Shown: piece by piece, positions 16,091-23,969 of the stretch
How the letters are laid out: every line of letters starts with the position of its first letter
Numbering within the stretch: the first letter of the stretch is position 1
Assembly: GCA_964396385.1 (NCBI GenBank)
Contig: CAYNFH010000055.1
Location: 1 to 28,736 of the forward strand
DNA from: CAYNFH01 sp964396385
GTDB taxonomy: Bacteria > Armatimonadota > Chthonomonadetes > Chthonomonadales > CAJBBX01
DNA: 28,736 nt
Direction: 5' to 3'
Translations under genes and position numbers: made by a program
The notes under the pieces: model-generated
Seen by the model: the letters and a program-made list of their open reading frames with translations, nothing else
Told to the model about the DNA's origin: nothing
The model's database searches: none

Positions 16091-16171
16091 ATGGAGTGAT
16101 GGAGTATTGGAGTACTGGAGTGATGTCCCGGAATCCGGATCCCATTACTCCCGTACTCCACCACTCCATTG
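16091..16171. repeat. Element E10 (ATGGAGTG arms, period 8) in a divergent promoter region
   Basis: The left arm (16091-16124) is 8-mers such as ATGGAGTG and TTGGAGTA. The right arm (16143-16170) is ATTACTCC, CGTACTCC, ACCACTCC. The centre is GGAATCCGG at 16130-16138. It lies between the divergent starts of the serine hydrolase and the phosphoribosyltransferase-like gene, so it may influence both. Confidence 0.85.
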
Positions 16172-16186
16172 CCCTCAGCCGCCCGG

Positions 16187-16192
16187 TACACT
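16187..16192 (+). promoter_or_regulatory. Possible -10 box for a leaderless gene
   Basis: TACACT lies six bases before the ATG at 16199 and there is no Shine-Dalgarno. This spacing is what a leaderless transcript would have. No good -35 is seen. Confidence 0.4.
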
Positions 16193-16198
16193 CTCACC

Positions 16199-18250
16199 AT
16201 GATCGTCTACGGCGACCCGGCGTACCGGATGGATAGCGAGGCTGGGCTGGAGCGGCTGAGTTCGCGGCTGGCGGAGGTCCGCCGCGATGGCGGCGAGTCA
16301 CTGGATCTGCTGCGCACGCTGCTGGTCGAGGCGGGGCAGCTCGAGCAGGCCGTGCGGGACTCTCAGGAAGTCGACGAAGGCAGCGCGGCAGATCTCCTGG
16401 AATCCGCGACGCTGCGCGCCGCCGCCGCGCTCTACGGGCGCTGGTCGCTGGGCAACGGGGCTCCTCCGCCCATTCCCGTAAATGTCCCGCGCGCCCTGGC
16501 ACTGATGGAGGAAGTGCTGGAGCGGGCGAGCGTGCTGCGGCCTTCCGAATCCCGAGCCGAGGGAGGCTCGGGCGGCCGCAGGGGCGAGCGGGCGAATCTG
16601 GAAGAGCATGGCGTTCCGGCGTTCAGGTGTTCAGGTATTCAGGAATCCGCTCTCACGACTCACGACTCACGACTCACGACTCGCTTCACCGTCAAGCTCC
16701 CCGAGGGCTACGCGTTCTATCTGCTGTATCCGGAGCAGTACGCGCTGGCGGCCCTGGAGTGGCTCAGGGTACACGGCGAGGAGCGGGAGTGGCCGGCGCT
16801 GGTGGTGGGCATCCGAACGATCGGCACTTCGCTCTCCGCGATGGTGACGGCGGTATTGATGGCGCACGGCCGGCACGTGCGCCGCGTGACGGTGCGGCCA
16901 GAGGGCCACGCCTCCGTGCGGACGGTGGAGCTGCCGCCGGGAGTTATTGAGCCGGGGGCGCTGGCGCTGGTGGTGGACGAGGGACCCGGCATCTCCGGCT
17001 CCTCCATGGCGGCCACCGCGGAGGCGCTGGTGCGCGCCGGTATCGCTCCAGAGGCCGTGTCTCTCCTGCCCGCCCACGCCGGTACCCCGGGAGAGGGCCA
17101 CGCAAGCTCCGCCGGAAGCTGGTGGCACGACACCCCGCGGTTCCTCGGCGACCGGAATTCCCTCCGCTGGGACGGGCTCTCGTTGACGGAGACGCTGGCG
17201 GCCCAGACGGAAAGGCTGGTGGAAGCCGAAGTATGGGAGTATGGGAGTATGGGGGCAGGGGGCGCGGAGTCCGGACACCGGCCACCCCCACACCCCCACA
17301 CCCCCATACCCCCACACGGCGACCCAGCGACTTCACCCCTCCCTCGCCCTCGGTCAGTCGTCGAGATCCAGGACCACGGGGGCGGGCTGTGGCGCAGCTA
17401 TGTCTACGCGGACCCCGCAGAGTGGCCCGCCGCCGCCGTGCCGTTTGAGGCCCCGAAGTTTCGGTGCGTGCTGGAGGACGGCGCCTCCATCCTGTGGCGG
17501 TTCGCGGGGCTGGCCGTGCTGCCGGAAGGACCGGCCGTAGAAGCGGCGGCAGCTCGCCTGGACCGGCTAGCGCGGGCCGGCTGGACGGTTCCCGCGCTCG
17601 GCACGGCGCTCGGGTTCGTGGGTCGACGCTGGATCGAGGGCCGGCCGCTGCGGCGGGAGGACGCGAGCCGGGACCTACTTGAGCAGATGGGCCGGTATCT
17701 GCTGGACGCCGCAGCACCGCCGCTGCCACCGGATGAGCGCGCCTCGGCCTTGGAGCGGCTCGCGGAGCTGCTCTACTGGAACGCGTGGGAGCTGCTGGGC
17801 GAGGAGACCGCGGAGCGCACGCGACCGCTGGCAGCCAAGGCGCGGGAATGGGCGGAGGCGTACGCCGGTCCCACCTACGGTGACGGCCGCCTGGCGCCGT
17901 ACGAGTGGCTGCGTGCCGCGGACGGGAGGCTGCTGAAGACCGACGTGCTTGGCCACACCATGGACCACACAGCGCCCGGTCCGCAGCCGCTGGCGTGGGA
18001 CGTGGCGGGTGCGATCGTGGAGTGGGGACTGGACGAGCCGTTGAGGGAAGCGCTGCTCGGGCCGCGTGGGGAGGAGATTCCTGGCGGCGTGCTCCACTTC
18101 TATTGCGCGGCCTACGCCGCGTTCCGCGCCGGGCTGTTCGCGAAGTGCGCGCCCGGAGGCGGCTCAGACCCCGGCGACCCGGAGCGACTGCGGCGGGCTT
18201 GCGAGGAGTACGGGCGGGTATTGCACTGCCTGATTGAACTAACATATTGA
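16199..18250 (+). CDS. Phosphoribosyltransferase domain fused to a kinase-like domain
   Basis: 683 residues. The N-terminal helical region (about 1-115) is unrecognised. From about 163 there is a type I phosphoribosyltransferase-like core: VVGIRTIGTSLSAMV, then the PRPP-loop motif VVDEGPGISGSS (258-269). Type I enzymes bind the ribose 5-phosphate of PRPP with this DEGPG-x-SG loop. The C-terminal part (about 380-683) resembles an aminoglycoside-phosphotransferase-like fold, with DGRLLKTD near 575-582 and PLAWDVAGAIVEW after it; catalytic residues are not certain. The ATG at 16199 is preferred over an upstream one lying in a repeat. Two repeat elements and one GAATCCCG hairpin are translated in frame at linkers. 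It stops one base before the GH13 gene, so they are co-translated. Substrate unknown. Confidence 0.75.
   Translation: MIVYGDPAYRMDSEAGLERLSSRLAEVRRDGGESLDLLRTLLVEAGQLEQAVRDSQEVDEGSAADLLESATLRAAAALYGRWSLGNGAPPPIPVNVPRALALMEEVLERASVLRPSESRAEGGSGGRRGERANLEEHGVPAFRCSGIQESALTTHDSRLTTRFTVKLPEGYAFYLLYPEQYALAALEWLRVHGEEREWPALVVGIRTIGTSLSAMVTAVLMAHGRHVRRVTVRPEGHASVRTVELPPGVIEPGALALVVDEGPGISGSSMAATAEALVRAGIAPEAVSLLPAHAGTPGEGHASSAGSWWHDTPRFLGDRNSLRWDGLSLTETLAAQTERLVEAEVWEYGSMGAGGAESGHRPPPHPHTPIPPHGDPATSPLPRPRSVVEIQDHGGGLWRSYVYADPAEWPAAAVPFEAPKFRCVLEDGASILWRFAGLAVLPEGPAVEAAAARLDRLARAGWTVPALGTALGFVGRRWIEGRPLRREDASRDLLEQMGRYLLDAAAPPLPPDERASALERLAELLYWNAWELLGEETAERTRPLAAKAREWAEAYAGPTYGDGRLAPYEWLRAADGRLLKTDVLGHTMDHTAPGPQPLAWDVAGAIVEWGLDEPLREALLGPRGEEIPGGVLHFYCAAYAAFRAGLFAKCAPGGGSDPGDPERLRRACEEYGRVLHCLIELTY
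16547..16572 (+). repeat. GAATCCCG hairpin repeat, copy C (intragenic)
   Basis: GAATCCCG leads into a perfect 8-bp hairpin: CCCGAGCC (16551-16558), loop GAGGGA, GGCTCGGG (16565-16572). It is read in frame as ESRAEGGSGG. It shares the GAATCCCG start and hairpin form with two copies on the minus strand near 27568-27594 and 27737-27762. Confidence 0.55.
16611..16682. repeat. Intragenic hybrid element E11 (GTTCAGGT left, CACGACT right)
   Basis: The left arm is period-8 units ending TTCAG (16611-16643), as in the element at 11117-11226. The right arm is period-7 CACGACT (16653-16682), as in the element at 3299-3385. The arms do not complement each other. GGAATCCGC (16642-16650) lies at the junction. 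It is translated in frame (about residues 138-162). Confidence 0.85.
17231..17317. repeat. Intragenic element E12 (GAGTATGG / ACCCCCAC arms, period 8)
   Basis: The left arm is GTATGGGA-type 8-mers (17231-17262) and the right arm is CACCCCCA-type 8-mers (17282-17317). The centre is GGAGTCCGG at 17266-17274. It is translated in frame (about residues 345-373) as a Gly-rich then His/Pro-rich linker between the transferase and kinase-like domains. Confidence 0.85.
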
Positions 18251-18251
18251 C

Positions 18252-20642
18252 ATGAGTACTACAAAGGAGCATTTCCGCGTGTCGGATTCGGTGTTTTGCC
18301 GTCATGAAGACGGCTCGGTGTGCTTCGGGAATGAGCTGCTGGCGCTACGGTTCGACGCTTCGAACGGCCGGTGGGTGACTCTGGAAGACCGAGAAGACGG
18401 CGAGGTGCTGCTCCGGGCGGGCGACCTCGTGCCGCCGCTGCTGCTCACCATCAATGGCCGGCAGGAGGGCGCGCGGGGATACAACCAGCACTTCGCCGTG
18501 GTGGATACAGAGACGGTGGGGCTGCGCTGGAGACTGGAGCAGGTTCGGTTCACCGGCGAGGGCCGCGGGCAGGAGACTGTATGGGAGTATGGGAGTATGG
18601 GGGTGTGGGAGATTCCGGATTCCGGCCACTCCCACACCCGTGCAGGTACGGGCACGCTGAGCGTTCACCTCGCGGAGGCAGACTGGCGGGCGGCGATCCG
18701 GTACCGGCTCCGGAGCGGCTCCAGGCGCGTGGAGCGAGACCTGCGCATCGAGTACCTGGGCGACGAGGAGCCGCTGCTCCGGCAGGTAACGCTCCGGCTG
18801 CCCTTCGCCTCGCTGGGCGCGCCGACGGACTGCCGGCTGGAGGCGCCCGGCTATCCGCTGCGACCGGGCAGGCGCGTGGCACAGATCCCGATGGGCCCCT
18901 GGGGCCGCCTGGCGGCAGGTGCGTTCAACGACGCTCTGGCCTGGCATCCGCCGCTGCTGGGGATCCACAACAGCAAGACCGAGCGAGCGATCGGGTTCTG
19001 GGCGCACACGGAGACCGAGCCGTTCTTCCCCATGGTGGACCGTGCCAACGAGGGCATCCTGTTCAGCCACCGCGTTCTGCTGGCGGACAGGTTCTCGCGG
19101 GGCCACGCGCTGGAGTGGGGCACGCAGTACCTGGAAGTCTATCATGAGGACTGGCTGTCCGGGCTGGCGCACCTTCAAGACTTCTACGACGAGGTCGGCC
19201 TCACCGTCCCCACGGACGTTCCGGAGTGGGCGCGTGCGGTGGACATGTATGAGGTTCACGTAGGCACGCTCACCGGCACCAAGCTCTCGCCCTACCCTAC
19301 CTACGACGAGCTGATCGCGGACCTCCCAAACATCAAGGAGAAGGGGTTCGACGTCGTTTACATCATGCCGCACGTGCCGTACCCCAGCTACTCCGTGATC
19401 GACTACCTGAACTTGGAAATCCACCAGGGCTCCGAGGAGGGGTTCCGCGCCTTCATCCGCCGCGCCCACGAGCTGGACCTCAAGGTGTTCATGGACGTGA
19501 CGCTGCACGGCGTGATGGACCGGAGGGCCCGGCGCAAGATGACGGAGATAGACGGCGCCTCTCCCGTCTCCTACCCGCTGGATTCCAGCATGCCGGAGGT
19601 CCACCCGTACCTGGTGGATCACCCGGATTGGTTCAGCCGCACCGAGTCCGGTGAGTTCGCCATGACGTACACCTGGGCGTTCGATCACGCGAGCCCAGGG
19701 TGGCAGGAATTCATGGCGCGGGTATTCCGGCACTACGTGGAGGACTTCCAGGTGGATGGGTTCCGGGTGGACTCGCACACCTGGAACTTCTTCCCGAACT
19801 GGGCACGGGATCTGCCATATCCCGCAAGCCGCAGCATCTACGGATCCGCGCAGATGTTCAAACGGATCCGGAAGGAGCTAAAGGCCATCAATCCGGACGT
19901 GGTGCTCTACACGGAGACCGCGGGACCGCTCATCCACACCTCGCACGAGCTGGGCTACAACTACGACGAGACCTGGATGTTGCTCAGCATGCTGCCGCTG
20001 GCCACCCGCCGCGGTCTGCTGTGCCACTTCCTGCACGCGGTACAGGTAACGGATGAGCGGATGACCGCCCGGGACATGGCCAACTGGCTCACCCAGCGGC
20101 GGTTGGCTATGCCGCGCGGGGCCATCAAGGTGCGCCACCTGGACTGCCACGACACCTACTGGCGCCCCAAGGAGTACCGGAGGGACGCCTTCGGCATCCC
20201 GGCGGCGCGGGCGCTGGTCGCCCTCTTTGCATTCCTGGACGGCGGCTTCATGGACTACCACGGGGCGGACGAGGGTTCGGAGGAGTTCTACCGGCGCGTG
20301 ATGCGGCTCCGGCGCACTCTGCCTGCGCTGAAGCAAGGCACCTGCGACTACCTGGCGGTCGAACCTTCCAATGAGATGACCTTCGCCCCGCTCTGGGAGT
20401 GGGAGGGCCGGTACCTGCTGCCCGTCATCCACCTCGACAACAAGGCGACGTGCGTGACGCTGCCGCTGCCTGTGGAGCGGATCGCGGAGCCCGATGCCCG
20501 TTACGAGGTGATGGACCTGATGACCGACCGGTGGCTTCCCGCGCCGAGCGGCGGCGCTTGGAGCCGGGAGGAGTTGGCCGAGCTTCAGGTGGAGCTGCCG
20601 CCGTACGGGGTGATGCTGCTAGACCTGCGGCAGGCGAGGTAA
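18252..20642 (+). CDS. GH13 alpha-amylase-family glycoside hydrolase
   Basis: 796 residues. An N-terminal beta-rich region (about 1-310) precedes a TIM-barrel catalytic domain that opens VDMYEVHVGTLTG. The catalytic triad is visible: Asp507 in DGFRVDSH (nucleophile), Glu555 in LYTETAG (acid/base) and Asp634 in LDCHDTYW. A C-terminal beta domain follows from about 710. The family hydrolyses or transfers alpha-glucosidic bonds; no signal peptide is seen, so it should act in the cytoplasm on glycogen-like or malto-oligosaccharide substrates. ATG at 18252 follows the previous stop by one base, which indicates coupling. One repeat element is translated in frame at about residues 110-132 in the N-terminal domain. 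Confidence 0.88.
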   Translation: MSTTKEHFRVSDSVFCRHEDGSVCFGNELLALRFDASNGRWVTLEDREDGEVLLRAGDLVPPLLLTINGRQEGARGYNQHFAVVDTETVGLRWRLEQVRFTGEGRGQETVWEYGSMGVWEIPDSGHSHTRAGTGTLSVHLAEADWRAAIRYRLRSGSRRVERDLRIEYLGDEEPLLRQVTLRLPFASLGAPTDCRLEAPGYPLRPGRRVAQIPMGPWGRLAAGAFNDALAWHPPLLGIHNSKTERAIGFWAHTETEPFFPMVDRANEGILFSHRVLLADRFSRGHALEWGTQYLEVYHEDWLSGLAHLQDFYDEVGLTVPTDVPEWARAVDMYEVHVGTLTGTKLSPYPTYDELIADLPNIKEKGFDVVYIMPHVPYPSYSVIDYLNLEIHQGSEEGFRAFIRRAHELDLKVFMDVTLHGVMDRRARRKMTEIDGASPVSYPLDSSMPEVHPYLVDHPDWFSRTESGEFAMTYTWAFDHASPGWQEFMARVFRHYVEDFQVDGFRVDSHTWNFFPNWARDLPYPASRSIYGSAQMFKRIRKELKAINPDVVLYTETAGPLIHTSHELGYNYDETWMLLSMLPLATRRGLLCHFLHAVQVTDERMTARDMANWLTQRRLAMPRGAIKVRHLDCHDTYWRPKEYRRDAFGIPAARALVALFAFLDGGFMDYHGADEGSEEFYRRVMRLRRTLPALKQGTCDYLAVEPSNEMTFAPLWEWEGRYLLPVIHLDNKATCVTLPLPVERIAEPDARYEVMDLMTDRWLPAPSGGAWSREELAELQVELPPYGVMLLDLRQAR
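18579..18645. repeat. Intragenic element E13 (GAGTATGG / CACTCCCA arms, period 8)
   Basis: The left arm (18579-18610) is nearly identical to that of the element at 17231. The short right arm (18626-18640) is CACTCCCACACCC. The centre holds GGATTCCGG at 18617-18625 and a second ATTCCGG just before it. It is in frame in the GH13 gene. Confidence 0.85.
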
Positions 20643-20670
20643 TGCGTCTCCGGTTACGAAGCGGAGGGAG

Positions 20671-20712
20671 TTCCCCCTCCTTACTAAGGAGGGGGTCAGG
20701 GGGAGGTGCATG
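20671..20712. repeat. Palindromic CCCCCTCCTTA element (E14) between convergent genes
   Basis: CCCCCTCCTTA (20673-20683) is followed after one base by its complement TAAGGAGGGGG (20685-20695), then TCAGGGGGAGGT. This type of CCCCTCCTT...AAGGAGGGG repeat is widespread in environmental bacteria. It lies between the GH13 gene (+) and the HEAT protein gene (-), and provides the latter's stop codon and last residues. Confidence 0.75.
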
Positions 20713-21844
20713 AATCCTCCGCGACAGAGCGGAGCAGCGAATCCTCGCCTCTCCCCGCAACGTGCGCGGCGGGACGCAGGAGGGCTTCGGCCGGTTGATC
20801 CGGCGCCTCGGTGGCACGGAGGAGGGTCTGGCCCACACGCTCCTGTCCCGTGCGATTAAGTAGCGCGGGCAGGCACTCCGTGGCGGCCTCCCGTATCCGC
20901 TGTCCCGCGCGCGTGGAGACCGGCCGCTCCGCCAGCTTCTCCACCAGGGGGAGCGCGCGCTCGTCCCCAATCTGTTCCAGGGCGCGGAGGATGGCTACCA
21001 CGAGCTGATCGTCCATCGACGTGAGCGCGGCGTAGAGCGCGGAGAGCTGGTCGGTACGGAAGTAGCCCGCGTCCGTTACCTTCACGCGGGGCAGCAGCCT
21101 CTTGAGCCCGGCCTTCGCCACCTTGACGGTGTACGGGTCCTCCATGGTAAGCGATTCCGCCAGCGCGCCGATAACGCGGACGTCGTCGAAATCCGCCAGC
21201 ACCTGCGCCGCCCTGCGCTGGAGGTAAGTGGGGCGCGTGATGAGCGGCAGGGCCAGCAGGATGGGGATCAGGAGAAGGTGATACGGTCCGGTGGACTCCA
21301 ACATGTACGTTCCACGGGTCCCCACGTCCACGAGCACCTCACCCCACACCAGCACGATGCAGAAGACGGCGAAGGCGCAGGCGACCGCGTAGCGGCGCTC
21401 CCTCCGCACAGACTCGCGCTGGATCAGGGTCAGGAGCGGCCCTACCGCACGGATTCCGAGCTGCTGGAGGGTCTGCTTGGCCTCGATGCGCTGCCGGTCA
21501 TGGGAGCTGGTCAGGTTCCGGAGGACGGCGGCCATGTCCACCCCGGGGTCGTCCTGCGCCGCCTCCAGCCGGGGCAAGGGCGCGCGGGCTTGCTCCCGCG
21601 CCTCCCGCAGATCCCGTCGAAGGGCGGCCATGTACCGCTGGATGACCTGGCGGAGCTCGAACTCCGTGCGGGTCACCTCCGCCGTGGCGCGGCGCTGCCA
21701 GGCGACCGCGCGCCGGTAGGCCGCCTCCGCCTCGGCCACCCGGCTCTGGAGGAATTCGGCCGGCTCCTGCGGCTCCTCGCCCTCCTCGGGCACGGCTGCA
21801 GGGTCATGCTCTACCGTAACCTCGTGCAGCTCAATCTCCGACAC
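20696..21844 (-). CDS. HEAT-repeat protein with two membrane segments
   Basis: 382 residues. An acidic N terminus is followed by a long coiled-coil helix (about 30-90). Next comes a HEAT-like unit (RIEAKQTLQQLGIRAVGPLL), two hydrophobic segments (around YAVACAFAVFCIVLVWGEVL and LLLIPILLALPLIT), and further HEAT-like helix pairs to about 340. Such proteins are scaffolds; no enzymatic motif is present. The start is GTG at 21844 because GGGAGG lies just upstream; the frame continues to 21871 without a better site. The final residues (SCTSP) and TGA lie in the adjacent palindromic repeat. It is not obviously linked to the neighbours. Confidence 0.78.
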   Translation of the reverse strand: MSEIELHEVTVEHDPAAVPEEGEEPQEPAEFLQSRVAEAEAAYRRAVAWQRRATAEVTRTEFELRQVIQRYMAALRRDLREAREQARAPLPRLEAAQDDPGVDMAAVLRNLTSSHDRQRIEAKQTLQQLGIRAVGPLLTLIQRESVRRERRYAVACAFAVFCIVLVWGEVLVDVGTRGTYMLESTGPYHLLLIPILLALPLITRPTYLQRRAAQVLADFDDVRVIGALAESLTMEDPYTVKVAKAGLKRLLPRVKVTDAGYFRTDQLSALYAALTSMDDQLVVAILRALEQIGDERALPLVEKLAERPVSTRAGQRIREAATECLPALLNRTGQERVGQTLLRATEAPDQPAEALLRPAAHVAGRGEDSLLRSVAEDSCTSP

Positions 21845-21961
21845 GGTCCCTCCCCTGCAACGAACAGCCAACCGTCAGTTCCGCGCGTATGCGCGGACAT
21901 CCTCCGACAATGAAACGGACCCGGGCGTCGGTAGGTTACGTGTAGGGCTGCTGGAGGAGAC

Positions 21962-22612
21962 TTAGCTCCAGTCGAGGGTGATGGCGAGGACGGTGCGGCC
22001 GCCTTTGGCCTGCTCGGGGAGGGAGTCAAGTCCACCAGTCGAGAGGGTGGTGTTTCCCATAACAGGAGGGCCGTAGATGCCGTCAAACAGGAGTTGAGTC
22101 TGCCCGCGTCCCATGTCGGAGGAGCCACTGATGGAATGGGCCATCACCTGCTGTGCCGGGAAAGGCTGTGCGCCGCTGGCCCGGCTGTCCACCTTGCTCT
22201 GCGGGGCCGCGCCGTCGAAGCTGAGCCAGAGGAGGGGCTGCGACTTGCCCTTCTGGCCGAACGGCTCCCCGCTCTCCAGCAGGAAGTGGAGGTGGGCGGA
22301 AGTCCCGGTAGGAGCGGCGGGAGACCAGGAGCACTCCGTCTTGTCCAGTACCTCCCTGCCCCGCTCGGTTACCGCGATAAGCTGGACCTTGAGCGTGCTT
22401 ACTCCGTTCAGCTTCAGGTCCCACACGGTACTCTGACCGGCGCTGCCCAGCGAGACGTCCTGCTTGCGCTCCACGGTTACGGCCCCCGCAGGAGACGACG
22501 CGGTCGATGCCAACGGCGTGACCTGAGCCGCAGGCATGGACGGCGAGGTCTGCCGCCCGCAAGAAGTTAGGGCAACCAGCAGTAAGATTGAGAATCGCCC
22601 GCGCATGTCCAT
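21962..22612 (-). CDS. Lipoprotein of unknown function
   Basis: 216 residues, or 214 if the second Met is used. The signal peptide ends in the lipobox LTSC (Cys18), followed by a Ser/Pro/Ala linker. The rest is beta-rich, with a repeated VWDLKLNGVSTLKVQLIAV type strand pattern, and matches no family I know. On the minus strand TATAGA overlaps the first ATG and lies five bases before the second ATG (22606), so the second Met could be a leaderless start. It is divergent from the acetyltransferase gene. Confidence 0.7.
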   Translation of the reverse strand: MDMRGRFSILLLVALTSCGRQTSPSMPAAQVTPLASTASSPAGAVTVERKQDVSLGSAGQSTVWDLKLNGVSTLKVQLIAVTERGREVLDKTECSWSPAAPTGTSAHLHFLLESGEPFGQKGKSQPLLWLSFDGAAPQSKVDSRASGAQPFPAQQVMAHSISGSSDMGRGQTQLLFDGIYGPPVMGNTTLSTGGLDSLPEQAKGGRTVLAITLDWS

Positions 22613-22733
22613 CTATACGGTGGGTGTCGGGAAGTGTTGCCGCCCGACCCATATGGCCGGATGCCGTCCGCCCGATGAGGTACACTCCACGCGAACAGGG
22701 CGGCGGCCATCATCTGCCGCCGGAGGACGGCGC

Positions 22734-23969
22734 TTGGACGTAGAGCTGAGGGACTATGACAGCGGGCGGGACCGGGAGGCGTGCTACCGCATCTGGCGAG
22801 AGTGCGGCTGGCTCGAGCCGGGCAAGGAGGCCAACGTGGACCTCTGGTTCGATGCCTCTCGCGGCCACGTCGCCACCATCGACGGAGAGGCGGAGTGCCT
22901 GGTGCTCACCTCGCCCGGCACCATCCGCTACCTGAACCAAGACCTTTCCTTCTCCGGCGTCACAGGTGTCACCACCAGCCGCATTGCGCGGAAGCAGGGG
23001 CTCGCCGCGCGCCTGCTCGCCCGCGCGCTGGCCGCCGATGCGGCGGAGGGGCTGCTGGTGGCCGGGCTCGGGATGTTCGAGCAGGGGTTCTACAACCAGG
23101 TCGGCTTCGGCACCGGGCCCTATGAGATCCACTACGCCTTCGACCCGGCGCACGTTCAGGTCGCCGTCCGGCCGCGCATCCCGTGCCGATTCGGCCTGGA
23201 CGATTGGGAAGCCCTGCATCAGGCGCGGCTCAACCGGCGCCGGCCGCACGGCGCTATTAACCTGACCCATCCGCAACTGACCCGCACGGACATGGCCGAA
23301 TCCACCAACGGCTTCGGGCTGGGATACCGCGACGCCGCAACGGGCGAAGTGACGCACTTCCTCTGGTTCAGTCCCAAGGAGGTGGAGCAGGGACCATACA
23401 AGATCAAATGGTCGGCCTGGCGCACCCGCGAGGAGTTCCTGGAGCTGATGGCGCTGCTTCGAACACTGGGCGACCAGGTGCACCTGGTGGCGATTGACGA
23501 GCCCGCGGAGATCCAGCTCCAGGACCTGGTGCGGCAACCGCTCAAGCACCGGCGTGTGACGAAGCGCTCCGACTTCGAAGGCACCCTGTTCACCGCCGCC
23601 TGGTACCAGTACCGCATCCTGGACCTGCCGGGCTGCCTGGAGAAGACGCGCCTCACCGGCCCAACGTTGCGGTTCAACCTGCGGCTGACAGACCCCGTGG
23701 AGCAGTACCTGGAACCGGCCTCCCTCTGGCGCGGGGTGGGCGGGAGCTACACGGTGACGCTCGGGCCGGAGTCGAGCGCGCGGCCCGGCGAAACGGAGGG
23801 GCTGCCCGCGCTCACCGCCACCGTCAACGCCTTTACCCGGCTCTGGCTGGGCGTCCGTCCCGCCCGCGGGCTTGCCATCACGGACGACCTGGACGGCCCG
23901 CCGGAGCTCCTCCAGCAGATGGAGGACACCCTACGGTTGCATGTTCCAAGACAGGACTGGGACTTCTGA
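22734..23969 (+). CDS. Eis-like GNAT N-acetyltransferase
   Basis: 411 residues, the usual size for the Eis/enhanced intracellular survival group: an N-terminal GNAT domain, a second degenerate GNAT domain and a C-terminal SCP2-like sterol-carrier fold (from about 300). The acetyl-CoA loop is visible in VTTSRIARKQGLAARLL, followed by LGMFEQGFYNQVGFGTG, which is typical of the group. Members acetylate amines including aminoglycosides, but the natural substrate is unknown here. TTG at 22734 is chosen because GGAGGA (22722-22727) lies seven bases upstream and the product begins LDVELRDYDSGRD; the frame is open to 22536 but overlaps the divergent lipoprotein gene. The stop TGA abuts a repeat element. 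Confidence 0.87.
   Translation: MDVELRDYDSGRDREACYRIWRECGWLEPGKEANVDLWFDASRGHVATIDGEAECLVLTSPGTIRYLNQDLSFSGVTGVTTSRIARKQGLAARLLARALAADAAEGLLVAGLGMFEQGFYNQVGFGTGPYEIHYAFDPAHVQVAVRPRIPCRFGLDDWEALHQARLNRRRPHGAINLTHPQLTRTDMAESTNGFGLGYRDAATGEVTHFLWFSPKEVEQGPYKIKWSAWRTREEFLELMALLRTLGDQVHLVAIDEPAEIQLQDLVRQPLKHRRVTKRSDFEGTLFTAAWYQYRILDLPGCLEKTRLTGPTLRFNLRLTDPVEQYLEPASLWRGVGGSYTVTLGPESSARPGETEGLPALTATVNAFTRLWLGVRPARGLAITDDLDGPPELLQQMEDTLRLHVPRQDWDF

Noticed and set aside
16042..16200. N-terminal extension of the beta-lactamase-like protein
   Set aside because: It is repeat-encoded, and a good ribosome site lies directly before the ATG at 16041.
16944..18305. A 453-codon minus-strand frame, Arg/Pro/Ala-rich
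   Set aside because: Composition is that of a shadow frame and it covers the real + strand transferase-kinase gene.
18345..19778. A 477-codon minus-strand frame opposite the GH13 gene
   Set aside because: Shadow of the GH13 coding sequence with its catalytic residues on the other strand; no motif of its own.
22536..22733. Upstream start of the acetyltransferase at 22536
   Set aside because: It would overlap the divergent lipoprotein gene, and a GGAGGA site precedes the TTG at 22734.
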